DNA of 64,000 nucleotides from Echinostoma caproni (GCA_900618425.1 UZAN01039530.1:89363-153362); one strand, 5' to 3'. Shown: positions 38,575-52,839, counted from the stretch's first letter. Program-made: numbers and translations. The notes: generated by a model from the sequence alone, not told the origin.

Positions 38575-40090
38575 GTATGCCTTTTTGCGGAGTTTTCCTG
38601 CACAACTTACCTATTTGCCACTGATGGAGTGGTCAGGATAATAGGCGTGTACACAGAGAAAAATAACTTTTAACATATGCTTGCCTTACATACTTCGATT
38701 AAAACAAATTCCAGAATAATGTATACCATGTTTACAAAATGTTTTCCCTTAGGGAAGTAACCTACATTGCTCCCCACACTAGGTCAAGTCTAATAGACTT
38801 GATGAAGTGCTTCTGTTAAACTCAAACACCGAAATAGTTAAAATTTGCAATATTACCAGATCTTGGAAAGGTTTCCATAAAAATGATGCGCTTTGTTAGT
38901 TTCTACCTAATGAATTTCGAACTCTCTGCAATCACAAACCTATAAAACTGTTAAAAAAATGACTGAAAATTCAATAGTTTATACCATGNGTTTTTCACTG
39001 TACCTGCATCAGTTTTCCTTCGGAAGCGATGGTGACGTTTCGGGCTTCGCCACCACTGCCACTTCAGTTACAAGTTCAAACTCCGCAGTCTCCAACCAAC
39101 ACACAATGATACTCAGATCTTTTCGTAGCCTCGGCCCATCCACAGTTGAGAAACTGATTGTATGGCACAGAAATCAAAAGTATTACATTTACCACTTTGA
39201 ACCAGCTGATGAATCTATTAGAATTTCCAACAGACCCAAAATATGACTCATTTACGTTCCAAATGAAATGGTAATAGGGAACTCAAGACAACAATGAGTG
39301 GAGTTGACTGGATTGCATTTCACCCACTGTCATGTTTTCACGAATACAAATGAAATGAATATTGTTGGGTCTTATTTCCAGAAACTATTTTGATTAAACA
39401 ATTTGTGAAAAATAGCACGTCACGGATTTGATAACTTGTCGCAGCTGCACTGCGAACAATTCAAGAAAATGAGTATCATTTGATCTTTAATACCTGACAA
39501 TCCATGAGCTAGATCAAGGCTTTCTGTGTGATCATACTCCCCAGCGGGTACAGAACGTAACTGGGTAGCACATTTATTTTTGTATGTGAGCATTAACGTG
39601 AACAATAGTTAATCACGCTGGGAATGTTATTTTTTCCACCAGGGAATAAAACACCACATCAACTCCTCGATGAATTCTCAAATATTTTTCGTTGCTTAGC
39701 ATCACAACAATTCCTTTAATTTGAATGCGCCTTCTAAATTGTCTCTTTAAATACGCAGTTGAGTATGTGCATGGAACATTTGTCTTACGAAATGCATCTA
39801 ATTATTTTGATCGACTAGACACTTCTGGCAATATGTTGCCAAGTTCAGTTAACATTGAAGTTCATTTTGTACAGGGGTTCACTTCCATCAGGCGTGCTTC
39901 CCTCTTTATGCTCAACTTTCTAACAAGGCGTCCTACTACTACGGTGGGTGACTCATCAACACTAGGGCGCATGTGATATTCTTACTCGTTATTCAGTGTA
40001 CTCTTGGTAGGTGTGTGGTCTTCGGTACATTCGTTGTACATTTATTTAGTTATCTGCTCTATCTTCCCTCTCTTTTCTCCTTTTTTTCAG
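38575..40090 (+). other. Intron, phase 2, 1516 bases
   Basis: GTATGC donor; CCTTTTTTTCAG acceptor, very strong. Open frames at 38959-39246 and 39725-39976 fall inside it. They have no CUB pattern and would break the reading frame, so I treat them as intronic. Confidence 0.75.
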
Positions 40091-40443
40091 CTGCACGCAA
40101 CATCTGCACGGAGATTATATCTTGTTGCAAGAAGGAAAATTTGTCACTCAGACCCCGTATACTCAGAACACCACACCGCAGAACAGAACCGCACCGCTTC
40201 ACCCAGGCAGGTATATTTGGCACTATTGTGGGAAACTGATGCAAGCTGAAATAGTGTCAGATGGTCCAAATATGTTACTAACTTTTGTCAGTAATCAAGA
40301 TGGTCAACAGCGGCGCGGATTTTCTGCTTCCTACAGATTTGTACATCGTAACCAAGTTCGTCCGACGTCAGTCCATGACAGCAATCAATTCTTGCATATA
40401 CCAGGACAAGAATACCAAATTATGGATTCCACTTTTGGTACTC
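40091..40443 (+). CDS. CUB domain exon, second half (module 2)
   Basis: One base plus TGC after the acceptor. It encodes CTQHLHGDYILLQEG (the CxxxxDYxxxxDG pattern), an extended loop with two N-glycosylation sequons (NTT and NRT), WHYCGKL (the CG motif), the strand NMLLTFVSNQDGQQ and the closing RGFSASYRF. A linker follows (VHRNQVRPTS to MDSTFGT). The donor is ACTC|GTGAGT after 40443, phase 1 and near consensus. The length, 1 + 117 codons + 1, is longer than the other second halves because of the loop and linker. With 38337-38574 it forms one complete CUB domain. Confidence 0.9.
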
Positions 40444-41777
40444 GTGAGTATGCACCTATGTTTTAATTCGTTCTCTTCGATGCTCCTCAATCATGTTCAG
40501 ATATTCTATTTCAAGGTAACTCAAATTATTATCTCTAATCCTATAATTTCAGTGAAAGTCATTCATCTTTTTATATGTTCCGTACGACTAGTTTTTCTGA
40601 AAAGTTTTTGAACGCCCCCTTGTAATTGGGATATTTTCAACAAAAATATTTTTGCTATCAAAATATGCTCAGATTTATTGGGATGAACGGATAACTAAAT
40701 TCTTTGTTATTTGACAGTGAATAATGAAAAGTTACAATGAATTCATTTTTATTTAGTCAGTTTTTTTTTCTGGTGCGACCGCAATGAACAGTGACTCGAA
40801 TAGCGCTTGCATGTAAATACTATTGCCCAAACTGGAACAAAGTGATGAAAAAAAAGAAGCACATACTACCTTTTTGATAAACTATTAGTTTCGCTAGTGG
40901 ATTCGCTTAATTGCATGCCCTTCAGGCATTCACAAAGAATGATCATCAAGTTACATGACACGTTTTTAGTGTGAAATAAAAAAAGCTTGGTTTTTGTTGT
41001 TTTTCTTCTCAACTGACGTACTCGCAATAGTAACTGAAAATGGCATGAGAAATTAAAAAGAGAACAAGACCAAAATAGATTACCATAGAGAGTATTTTCT
41101 TCGTAACCTGGCTACTCAAGATTCGTGCAAATGGTAACTATTTAGTACCCGCGTCGAAACTACGCAAGCTTAAAATTTAAAAGCGCTAGATGACCTGTCA
41201 AATGGGAAATAAAACGCCTTTGTCTGATCACAGTTGCCCGAGGTTACTGAAGCAGCTTTATAAAACTGTTCGAAATCAGCGTATCTGTACGTTTTATACG
41301 CTGTTTCCAAAGTACCAAAAATCACATCTTTTCACAAGCCTCAGTTGGAAGGACATTTACTACACCTATTCTGTGCCCACCGAGGACGTTCGAAACCGTT
41401 TAAATCCAAAGTAAAAGGGCATGGGGATAGAAATATAATCCACAACGTTGCTTGGAACCCCTTTTATCGTTACTAAAATGATCGACTGAACATCGCAATA
41501 ACGTTTCAGCTAGATAGAAAAGTTGTTCGTTACACATTTTAAATGATTATCTTTTGCTTATGGTACCTAAATAAGTAGTTAGAGTAGATAGTATGGTGGA
41601 ACAACATACTTCGTATTAAACGTACGCAGAATGCAGCTTCGTTTCAAAAGTTTTGTTTTGTTCTGTTTGGAAGTGACTTTCTCCTGACTTGGCAGGCTTA
41701 CGGTATTTATGTACCGGGGTCAACAATCAATGTCGGCTGTTAACCGAAAGTTCCACTAATTCATTTATAAACCTCAG
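40444..41777 (+). other. Intron, phase 1, 1334 bases
   Basis: GTGAGT donor, TATAAACCTCAG acceptor. It separates CUB modules 2 and 3. Confidence 0.75.
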
Positions 41778-41976
41778 ATTCAGAATGGACCGAATCTGGT
41801 TCCGTGAAACATTACAGTTGGCATGACGGTTTACTAACCGGAACTATCATGTCACCTAACTATCCGGACGTGTATCCGCAAAATATTGATCAATCCTATG
41901 TCATAATTGGACCTCCACAAGGACAAATTCAACTGTTGTTCAGCGCGTTCCATCTCGATCTCCAAAACCCTTCAAA
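41778..41976 (+). CDS. CUB domain exon, first half (module 3)
   Basis: Two bases complete a His codon with the previous exon. It encodes SEWTESGSVKHYSWHDG, then the clear CUB signature LTGTIMSPNYPDVYPQ and the strand IQLLFSAFHLDLQ. The donor is TCAAA|GTATGT after 41976, phase 2. Both first-half cysteines are absent: the position before the SYVII strand, where module 2 has Cys, is Ser. The first disulfide of this CUB is therefore missing. CUB domains with one disulfide are known, so this need not mean loss of function. The length is 2 + 65 codons + 2. Confidence 0.88.
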
Positions 41977-43321
41977 GTATGTTTGATATACGTGAACTAC
42001 GCTTTGAATGGAATTTTCATAATTATGTGTAAACTTTTATCTAAATGTTTTGTACAGAAACGACGAAATACAGCAAGCTTTACTTCAGTGATAATTTTCA
42101 TGTGTAATCTTGTCACGCTCAAAAACTAACCACCATGAAATACAATTATTTACTCCCATTGATCTCCGTCACGATAAATATCTATCCATTACTTTCTGGT
42201 CCCAACTGTCCTATGGAATAAAGTAAGCAAGAAAATTAACAATTATGGAAAATATTTTCGAGTAACAGGTGATTGACTATTTAACTAATATGTTATTTAA
42301 TTCGGTATTAAATCTATATACAAGGAAGCCGGTATTTTATCATTATTTTTGTTATTATTATGTTATATATCTCTTAAAGAATTATAAGTGGAGTGAGTTT
42401 CATCGGGTAGGAACACGATTGATTATTCGATATTCCAGTTTCACTCAACACTTGCACACCAGAAAAAAATCTGCGTATTGAATGAACTAGAGCAAAACCA
42501 AAAACTCTGAACGTTTTCATTATCAGTCAATTCAATTTGAAGTCAACTCAGGGAGTTGAATCACACGAGAACCGTAGGTTTCCCACAAAATTAATCATCC
42601 GACAGCCGATGTGGTTAATTTATCTGGCTAATAAGTAAATTGGCGCACTCCCCGAAATTGCCTTGACCAGTGTCTTTGTGTTTCCACAAACAAAAATCTA
42701 TCTGGGTAGGTCTGGTTACATTTCCAGCACAAAAATGATTTTCCAGGTATACATTTTTTTAATTTGAGAAACATCATTCGTTGTTACGCAATAAGCTACT
42801 GACGAGACCACTTAACATTTTTCAATTTCACCAAAATGTGTTTCACGGTTATCGGTATTTCCGTTCAACAGCGGATACTGTTCGGGTTAGCTGAAATCAA
42901 TATGGATGATCTGACATCATTGGGTCGATTATTTTTAGTCACCACCATGGCACGTGATTCAAATTACGAAATATTTCTCACCACATACGGTGCCACTTTC
43001 AATAATTAGTTTACTTTTAACTGCAATGTACAAAACTCAAAAGTTAATCACAGTTTCACTGTACAGTTGATCAAAATTCTAGTTGCATTATTTGTATGCC
43101 TTATCTCACAGAGAAGCTATTATCATAGAGGACAGTAAAATTTAAAAGCATCCTTGATAGAATCTGTTTCATGAGCCTCAAGTACACATACATCCTGTTT
43201 GCTAGGCTTAATTCATAGTCGAATACCTTGAATATTCTGAAATGGATCAAAATTAAATATTAGTAATGTGTTCTCTTTACATTCTTCTTTGTGTATTCTT
43301 ACTACAACACCTTTTACCATC

Positions 43322-43398
43322 AAGCTTTAGTCGAAACCCGAAATGCTTTAGCCTCTACCCGCAATCCTTTAGCCTTCACCTACATTCCTTTAGCCTGG
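43322..43398. repeat. Degenerate ~21-base tandem repeat
   Basis: About four units share the core CTTTAGYC: AAGCTTTAGTCGAAACCCG, AAATGCTTTAGCCTCTACCCG, CAATCCTTTAGCCTTCACCT, ACATTCCTTTAGCCTGG. Confidence 0.75.
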
Positions 43399-44295
43399 AA
43401 AAAGATGTAGAAAGCGATCATAAAGGCAATTTCGCAGTCAATTGACAAATGTCTATCATATATAAACTTTACAATAACCCTACAAAAAATACCCCTGAGC
43501 AATTTATGCGAATGTCGATATATGGTTTAAATTTTACTGCATCTTGTGCATCGCATTTACATACAATAAGTAACGTTTCCTCCAAATCTAGTTTGTCTGA
43601 CTGTTTATGAATACACGAATTATTTTTCTTATGGAGGAAAACTGTACCTCGGAGAGCATTGGCGATTGCGAACTCTTTGTGCTTTTTCGTTCTTATTTTG
43701 ACAACGACAGAAATTCTGATTCTTCATTAGATCGAGCATACCAACAATAACTTTGTGGGAATCAGGCTGTTTGTTTAGCAAACTCCCTTTTATTGTAACT
43801 CCTAACCAACTTTTTACATAGCAATGCACTGGTCTATAATACCCCATTTAATAGTTTGCATCTCTATAGCAAATAAAATCCTTGGAATTTTGTCACTGCA
43901 CTGCACTTAAATTTAAAACCAAAAACATTTTCATTNATTTTCATTCGAATAGATCAAGTGTCAGTGAATTCTCACAAGGAGATATTTTGTGTATCCCCCC
44001 GCCGTCCTCTTCCGATAAGAATTAACTCAGCATCCTAGAAAAATTTGATTTTACATATGTTTTATTCCAAGTAGACATAAATTGTCACCACAGAATATCC
44101 ATTCCAAGACACGGCAAGAACACACAGTGGAGGGATAAAGCTGGTGGATTTAGGTTGGCTCACGGGCACCATGTCCCATAAATTATCTTCTCTAAGGCCC
44201 AGGCTTTCTGTGAGATTGTTGATTTCTATCTGATTAATGCACTTCGTTAGCTATCAAACTCTTTATGATACCCGGCAAAGTCATCTGTTAAGTCA

Positions 44296-44758
44296 TTCTA
44301 TGGTCAATATACACTACTGACCGATTGTGATGCACTAAAATATTTTCCTTCTGACTAAATTCAGTTTCATTACATTTATCACTTATGTTAATGCTTTCGG
44401 TGTATACTATAATTTATCCCTTGTTTACATCCATCTACGTAGTTTCCAGACTGCCCCGCAGATAATTAAATGTGCGTAACCTTGTTTGTTGTAATTAAAA
44501 GTTGTTTTATTCTCTTTAGCTAGTTCTTAACTCATCATGGTCTACGTCAACGACTACTGAAGAAATGGGAGTATCCTATGAATTCTGAGCTATTCCATCT
44601 GCTGAGTGTAGACAAATTACAAAAATCACTGCCCTAAAGACTCATCAAGGCTTGTTTATTTTTATTTGGGAAAAATTTCACTTCGGTATAAATGCTGTTG
44701 CCCGTACGAACCCTTAAGTGTTTCACAGGGACCCATTGCTTTAGTTTCGTTTAGATCT
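44296..44758 (+). repeat. Dispersed repeat R1, copy 2, uninterrupted
   Basis: Continuous counterpart of the repeat split at 33978-34159 and 35963-36235, same orientation. TATAAA at 44687-44692 is conserved between copies. Family unknown. Confidence 0.8.
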
Positions 44759-47526
44759 GTATATGCTATTTTGCGTCCTCGTTGAAACATGAGAGTTCAG
44801 ATAATGAACCAAAGCCCCCACACTGGAACATATTATTTTCCAGACCAACTTAACGTTTATCATAAGTCAACTATTCCTCTTGCTTCTTACCATGTGAGTC
44901 TTGAGATTTTAGCTAAGAGCGAAAGTGGTCGATCAACCCAAGTCGGCAATCGAGCAGTCATACCATATAAGCATCAATCTAATTGTCCATTTATTGTTTT
45001 CCTAACTTTGATATGACTCGAAATATTGTTTATTGACCCACTGTTTGTCAATTACTTGGATGAAATCACACAAAATCTTCATAGACTAACAGCTTAAGAA
45101 ATCTACCACTGGTTCCTACCAAAGAATTCATTTTTTGGCATACCCATGGATACACGTTCAGTTTTACATCGTAAAAGCATAATTTTTGTCAGCTTACCCT
45201 GACAAATTGGTAACGCACGATGGTCTCGGAACTAACGTAAAAGACCCTGAAGCATCAGCAAAATAAATCATCTCACTGAAATGATTAAACCAGCGAGTTA
45301 TTATTAGTAATTAAAGTGAATAGACTGATATAACATTTACAGGTGCTACCCAATTCGACTGATAAGGTGTTCTCATCAGCAGAGCGTCATGTGTCGTTCA
45401 CTTACAAGTCGTTTTCATATTTGTGATTGAAGGATAAATTGGTCGAGCCTGCCCTCTCATTCCGCGTGCACTTTTTTACTTGTGTATGAGACAGACTGCA
45501 TACGCCGTGTGATCGTGAGATTGTCTAACCGAATCCGTGACTTCCACCCGGCGTGGCTGAACACCAGAGAGATTCAGTCACTCACCAGTTCAGTGAAGTT
45601 AACCTAGATGGAATTAATTGCACTACGAATATAACCGATGTGTTTCACGCACTAAACACGGTTCGTGGTCGACCGTAGTGCCTGATTCTCTTTCATTTGC
45701 TGTACACCAACACAATTAGTATGATCTCGTCTGACTAACCCATTATTTGTGACTGAAAAGCAATTAGTTAAAGCGTTCAAGCTTCTCCGGTCAAATATCA
45801 CATTCCGTATATGATCAAGTGAATTTGCAAACAACTGTGGGATCATTTTAAATCCCAAACTTGGTCTCAAGATTATATCGAGCGCAGTAATCTGAATTTC
45901 TCCTTCCCCAAGACAACTTTATCCTTTATAAGTGACATGTTTTGTGATTTACTGTCATGAATAAAACCCAATGAAGACGATATGTTTTGTTTGAAGTGTG
46001 CTCCGCGGGGCTGTTCAGAAAATTATTCAACGAATACAAATTCATTTCAATGGCCGTGAAATGATGTTGGAACATCTAGTGTGGTTTACTAAATGATTTA
46101 AGTTTCGCTTTCTGAAAATGTCATTCGAATTTCAAGTGAAATTGTCATTTGAAGCCTTAACTGTTTCATTGCCATTTGAGGTGGCCAAACGTCAATAATG
46201 GTCTGTCGTGTATGTCTAAGGTCAATCGGACCAGTTCAACAAATGCACACCGTGGACGCTTGTTTTCACCTATCCTTTATTTGCTTAATCCTGTTAAGCT
46301 CTTTTGGCCCGAAAAGGTAAATTTATCCTCGTGTTTTTACAATGGTCAACCTGAGTGCTGACATATTATACATTCTGTTTGTTCCATTGTTCTTCTCGCG
46401 TCTGTCATCTCTGAAGAATGAGATATCACAGGGTGGGTTCTTTCCACCAGATCCGCTCGAAGTGCTCTGAATGCAGTACTTCCGTTGGAAAATCGCGAAA
46501 TGCGTGACTCGTGCAAATAACAAGTTCACTTCAGTATACACACTCATATGAGACTTCATCCGCTGAATAGCTAGCCAATCATAATGTTCTGTCAAACATA
46601 CGCACACAGGCACTCACAGAAATGGGCTGTTCCGGTTTTCTGTGAAATGCGAGTCCGTCGTGGTCTTGAAGATTCACTCCTCGAATCATCTCACACAATA
46701 AACGATTCATTCAGATATATCCGTGACAATGTGTCGACTTAAAAAGCTTATCCTTTGTCTTTAAAACAGGCAAAAAAATGGAGAAAAAATATGGGAACAC
46801 AGACAAATACTGAAGAAATAGTTGAATTGTTCGTTTCTTTAACNTTCTTTAACCCTTGGTCGCCTCAGATCATATTCTTATTTATGCACGCCACCGCTCT
46901 CACACAATGATTACGGTTCAAGGAGTTAGTTGTCTCTCCGCGTAATATGATATACTCTGATCACATTTACTTCTGTTTTCCCCAAAAACCTTTACCCTGT
47001 TTTACTCATCGTTTATGACGATTTGTTCCAATCCGCAAAACCCTATTGTAAAAATGGATGTGTTTCGATGATGTATTATTTCACAAATATTAGTCGTGAA
47101 ACTACAAACTTTCTTTGATGTTGTACCAAATTTACTCAAGCACATGTTGAACGACAACGTTTATGCCATACTCAAGCTTAACCTCGCTGCTTTTTCCAAG
47201 CGTTTTCGGCGACTGATTATATTATGTGGGGATTGTACAAGGCACAATATTATTAAAATATATTGCACTCTAAAATTTAGTCATTCTTTGATACTGACGA
47301 GGTTGCAGTTACCGGAAAAAGGGGATCTTAGTATGCAGATATCACAAAGTTTGCATATCCACGCTATCTTCTGTATTGATTTGCCTTTGTCATTTGATTG
47401 AAGAAAAACTAGGGAGGACATCTGAAGTCTCATCAACTAAAGCAACTAGCAATTTGTATGCTGTACCGAGGTTTACGTAGCAACAATGTTTGGGCTTGAC
47501 ATTCACCAGGCCTCTTGATCTGTACA

Positions 47527-47795
47527 CTAGCACTGTTATAATTCCAGAAGGCGGTGCTGGTCGAAGATATTCCTTTATTGAGGATTACAGATGGGAGGTC
47601 AGAAATTTTGTATGCATAACATAAAATCCCAATAAGAAACGTGCCATCGCAATTCTTTCCGACATACAGGGTAATTTATAGAGCAGTCAGTATTTATTCT
47701 TCAAAACCTATCACTTAGCCCTTGATGGTCTTGTTTTATTTTTGATCATCGAAAGTTACCTACTACTCACAAGTGAGTAGTATCTCATAACAGTA
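47527..47795 (+). repeat. Dispersed repeat R2, copy 2
   Basis: Shares the start (ACTGTTATAATTCCAGAAGG) and end with 13413-13715. Near the right end lies a 22-base hairpin, TACTACTCAC-AA-GTGAGTAGTA (47761-47782), with perfect 10-base arms. The copy-1 arms match 8 of 10. The middle is diverged. Confidence 0.65.
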
Positions 47796-50421
47796 CAACA
47801 CATGGGAAAGTCCACAACTTTCTTATCTTATCTTTTGTCCGATGCAAGTCCGAACGAGTTAAACAGTGACCCAGCCTTAAACTGGTGTAAAGCAATGAAA
47901 ACCTGAGATAGTCAACTCGGTAACATAGGCCGTGCTTGTTTTCCATAATGGAAAACTCCAGATGTCTTAAACGGCGATCTATCCCTTCTCTATATGTCTA
48001 TTTAAAGTACCTTTTATAAAATTTTCACACTGATCGTCATCAAATAAAACACAACAATCAGAACAGAAGTATGGGCGTATGAAGTTAGAGCTACTGTGAA
48101 CCAAAGTTATAGCATACGAATCTAAGACTATGAAAACAGACTGTGTAAACTGTTGGATGAACCTTTGGCAGGTTCAAAACAAATGGATAACGATATCAAA
48201 GTCCGTTTTACACCGATTACATAAAAATCAACAAATCTGTCATTTAGTCAGACTTATACGGTGTTCCGTATTTTATTCAATGAGCAAAGATCTGTGTTCT
48301 GTGCAGGTATTCACTGTGGTAGAGGGAAAGAAATAGGAATCCGGTATGTAAAAAAATAAATGAACAATTCAATTTGCATTCATAAGTTGATCAAACAGAA
48401 TAGTACGGTGATTTCAGCCCACACTATTGTGGGTTCAGATTTAGGTTTTGTTTCTTTCATAATACTGTTGTGTAGAAAAACATATGCTTTGAATCGTTTT
48501 AAGGGAGTGAAGCGAAGACAAAGTGAACCGCCTCGACCTATTACCTCCAAATGACCCATAAAATAAATCAACTGTCGCGGTAAAACAATTGACCATTATT
48601 GATAAACAACCACATAAACTAGGGCTTGGTATCAGAAAGAATACTGGGATATGTAGACAAAAAGTGATGCATACATCATCTGGTTGAAATTTTTATTGAT
48701 TTCAGTCGTGCGCTGTAGTGATAAACAAGGATTTCGAGCATATTAGGCATTCGTAATTGGAATCTAATGACAATATACTGAACCATACAGAATAAATTAT
48801 TCAGGTGTATAAGCTTCCCTGCCCTCCCCCACTCACCCACCCCAAACACACATGCGGGATCCCGAGTAATCTCGATGATCGGATGAGTGAACGAACAACT
48901 ATGTGCTCGTAATGAATCCGATTTCTGATTGCTCATGATGAAATCAGTTCTAATAATGTTCGAGGTGACTTTATTTTATTTTCCCGAGACAAATTTATTT
49001 CTACGTCATAATGTGCAGTGCTAGATATTGGTACTGAAAACTAACCGTTCCTCATTCTATATTACATATATAGCGAGAGAGAAAAAGAGAATGAAATCAT
49101 TTTTCCGATGCAAATTCACTTATTTTAAAGTTCGTCTCGATATATTTGTTACGTAACATCGTTATCTCAGTGTAAGTCTTAAATTTACCCAACAACTAAC
49201 GATTAGTTGCAAACGTTTCTTTAAGTGCTAACAGTTCTATGTGCTTTGATATTTATTTTCAAAGGTAATGTATTTACCGGCAAATGTAGCCAATAAAAAC
49301 AACCTTAATTTCAATAAATATATTTTCAGCTTCAACGACAACTTTGCAGTTTCAATTTTATTATTCATAATGTGTTTATGGGTTTAGTTGTTGTGTCATA
49401 ATTGAGGGACCAGATGAAATAGAAGGCTCACAACACATGCTGTTCAATCATAAGATTTGTCTGAATTCAATCCACTAATGAAATTCCTGGCTTGGGCTTG
49501 TTCCTACACACCAGTGCATACTAACACATCTGACAGAATAACAGATTCACACCTCCCTGGTGACAATTTTATTCACATGACCGAAAAAGGCGTGACCTTC
49601 GTGTCCGATTACATCGTTTCAGTCCGTTTTTATCCCGTTTCTCTTCGCAGGTATTTATGCTTCCGATTTTATCAAATTGCCCCGCGTTGTTTGGTAAGAA
49701 AGGATACGCTCCTGTGAGTAACCTTCTGAATTCTTCTACTAACCTGCCAGTCTAAAGGCATCTAAGTGATTCCAGTCATGTACAGTACAGCTGCTACACT
49801 CATCCGTGGACATCTATAATCAGATATCCGCATTGCGTTAGGTAGTTGTGGAATGTCATGACTGTCGGCTACACTGGAGACGCAGTCGAGGTACACTTCG
49901 CTGAGGAAGCTTTATACCGTCATTTCCAAATTATGGCGGATTCCAGTATTATACTGCAGTGTTATTATAATCCGTAAGTGTGCTGAGAAAGGTGCCACTC
50001 GTTTCTCATCAGCGCCTTATCGTTTGTCATAGTTTGTGCCAGTCTAGCTGAGAATACTAGTAGAGTATACATTATCTTGGAACACCAACATTCACAAACA
50101 TTGAACGTGTAATTTTGTCTGATTTGCCTCTTTTCAAAATCAACGATGCAGTTTAGTTACTTCAGTTTTTATTTTTCTGTAATTTGAATTCCAGTGTCTT
50201 TCATCTATACAAGCTCACAGATAGTTAACCCTAATTTTGCCCTCCAACACTCACCGGATGCATTTGAAACGCCAAACTTTGAACTTCTTTGTGCGGTTTA
50301 CCTCAGGAAATATATCGCTATTCTAATTAGTGCTAATTTTTGATAATAATTTATTCATTTTTAGGAAGCTCTTACTAAATAGCAAATATAATAACCAAAT
50401 TCAAAACAGTCCGCAAATAAC

Positions 50422-50742
50422 TTAGTGAACTAAAAGCAGTTTCAAAAATGTAGCTTTGGGATTACATCTTGTCACATCGTCACGTTCACTTGGAATTCTG
50501 GCATCATACGCCGCCATCAAAGATGATTGTGGTAGCCGCTGTTTCTGACTGTTTTCATTGATTATTTCTTGGCCTCTTTCTTTGAAACAAAATCTCAACA
50601 AATTGCACTCATTCCCCTTTTGATCGCGTGCGGTATCTCCTCGGAACCCCGGAACATTTGCTGTTTTGTGCGTACGTATGAATGCAGGAGACGCAATCCG
50701 TTCATAAGATCGGAAAATCGGTATGTGCAGATGTAGCATCAA
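50422..50742 (-). CDS. Unassigned minus-strand ORF, 106 codons
   Basis: Open from ATG to stop on the minus strand. It is hydrophilic, with charged stretches such as RGDTARDQKGNECNLL and IPSERDDVTRCNP, and less AT-rich than its surroundings. No domain or splice sites are recognised. It lies inside the long intron of the CUB gene on the opposite strand, so it would be a nested gene if real. It may equally be a chance ORF or a decayed repeat. Confidence 0.2.
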   Translation of the reverse strand: MMLHLHIPIFRSYERIASPAFIRTHKTANVPGFRGDTARDQKGNECNLLRFCFKERGQEIINENSQKQRLPQSSLMAAYDARIPSERDDVTRCNPKATFLKLLLVH

Positions 50743-52839
50743 ACTGACAGTTTGTTTGCGCTACGTGATGTAGCCGTACAGACAAATTAAATATCCATCA
50801 GTGCATCCGATTGTGGAATGTGCATAGCGGTTGGGAAAAAGCTCTTTATTTATTTGGTGAAACGATACAGTACAAAGTCCAGAGATGTGACCACAAAAAT
50901 CTCTTTTGATCGTGGAACTGAACAGTAACAGTTTGATGCATCTATCAAATTAAGCAGCGGACCAAATGTGCAATTCACTCTGTAAGATATAACTCAACTA
51001 TTTTCTTTCTTCAGAGATTTATCATGAAGTGGTAAGTACCCACCTGAATTTCAGAGCCCCGCTGTGCTTTGTACCAGTCGACAAAGCCTTCTGTTCCCTT
51101 AATGATAGAAAATAAGTGCGGGTTTAGCCAATCCCTACGATACACTCGGGTCTTGTCGAATAACCGACCAAATCATTATCATGTCACCCGCTGTGTCCTT
51201 CCGCCAATATTGTTTTTTGATTTCCACTTTATTTTTGGTTAATAAAGGTGCAACCGGGATTTAAAAATGGTGATCTCATGAGATACCATGAAATTAGAAT
51301 GCCAGGAGGTGACGTGGAGGTTAGAAAACACTAGCCTCCAGTCGAAATCTGAATGATTTTCATAGCTTTTTCAGAGGTATTTTCACCACTAAATGAAGTT
51401 TCAATATCTCTTTTGTTACTAATTGATTATTTATGATTATCCAAAACTATGGGATTTCAATTGGTACTGGAAAGAGAAGTCTTGTTGATCCTCATAATTA
51501 CCTTGCCCTATTCATTTCAAATAAATTTTGTACTGTGCTTTTCACTTTTGACGATTTATTTGACTTATTCAAATGGACAACCGAATTTCGGACAGTCGGA
51601 GTAGATGGCAATTAAATTCACGGGCACACCACGTGGACAGTCCAATCAGGCGATTCAGTATAGTCAAATGTGAGCTGTATGTGGGAGTTTGTGGATCGCG
51701 CTGATGGTGGCCTGGGAGGAGAGAAACTATCGGACTAATTATCTGTGACTAAGCGTAACTGTCATTTGTTTGACATGATGTTCACGGAATAATCGCCGAA
51801 CTTTCCGTGCCTTCAAATGAAGAGCTCAATTCGATTTTTTCCACATCGGTTTGGTAGACGGGAAGTATTTTCATGTGATCATTTTGAGGTATTTACAACA
51901 AGTTTTAATGTATCAGAACTTTTGTCTAGTTGTATTTAGTACTCTTCGTTTCAAGTAGCTTGAAATTTGACAACAATTTCGCGATTACACACGGATACTT
52001 ATCTGGATACACCTAGCTAAGAATGTCCGATAAAAGTCAACTGTGAACAGGTGATGCGGCAGAATAAGTGCAAGTCTCTCTGTCAATCTCAGTAAGAAAT
52101 TCAAATCTGCGCGTATCGAAAGCAGAAATCTGGCAGGTGAAACAAAGCAGCTTATAATAATAATAACAATAAAATTTGAAAATAACTTAGAAATAAATTT
52201 CTCCAGTGCACAGTTGTATAACTGAAGCCTTATAAAGGAGTATCGCGATATTTTGGCTGTAGCGCAAGTGGTTTCAAAATGCGCAAGCTCGTTTATGAAA
52301 TTGTTCTATTGTCCTATCCGTATACATTTCTTATGTAGAATGCATTTGTTTTATTCTCTAAAATATTCATTTGTAATTCTGTTAAATCAACTAGCTCGCG
52401 TACCAGTTACAAGTCAAATGTTCCCATCGTTGTTCAATAACCATTGTGGCGGTCATCTGGAAAACTCTGTTTATTTAGTTCCCTTCACGCTTATGTACAG
52501 TTATGAATAAATTATAACATGTTTTACAAATACTATTTCTCACTCTGGTCACAGATGTGTGCATCCCAATGCGGATAGATCCATTTTGCAGCGTTTCCAT
52601 GAAAAAGAGCGATGTACGTATTGAAGACACCGGTGAAGTAATGTAAAACCCTATCTCAGATCATTGTTCAAATTGTTTTCTGTTCCATAGAAAACTGAAA
52701 CATCCATTGTTTAATTGGATAAATGTACAACATATGTCCCAATTAAAGCAATCTATTGAATTGAATCACCAAACGTGAACTAGTGATCTAGGTTGCTGTC
52801 CTAAGCGCCCTCCTGTCTGTGAAACTCGAAGTTCGAAAC

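Noticed and set aside
38959..39246. ORF containing FGSDGDVSGFAT, similar to the SDGxxxGF stretch of CUB domains
   Set aside because: Its inclusion would interrupt the good phase match between 38574 and 40091, and no flanking strands or cysteines fit.
45360..45385. CTGATGAG on the minus strand, as in hammerhead ribozymes
   Set aside because: No GAAA core at the right place and no stem II complement. The similar site near 50005 has CTGATGAGAAAC but no stem II.
52555..52640. Strong acceptor (CTCACTCTGGTCACAG) followed by one base and TGT, resembling the start of a CUB second half
   Set aside because: The frame gives only about 22 residues before a donor or stop, has no CG motif or CUB strand, and its outgoing phase would break the join to 57605.
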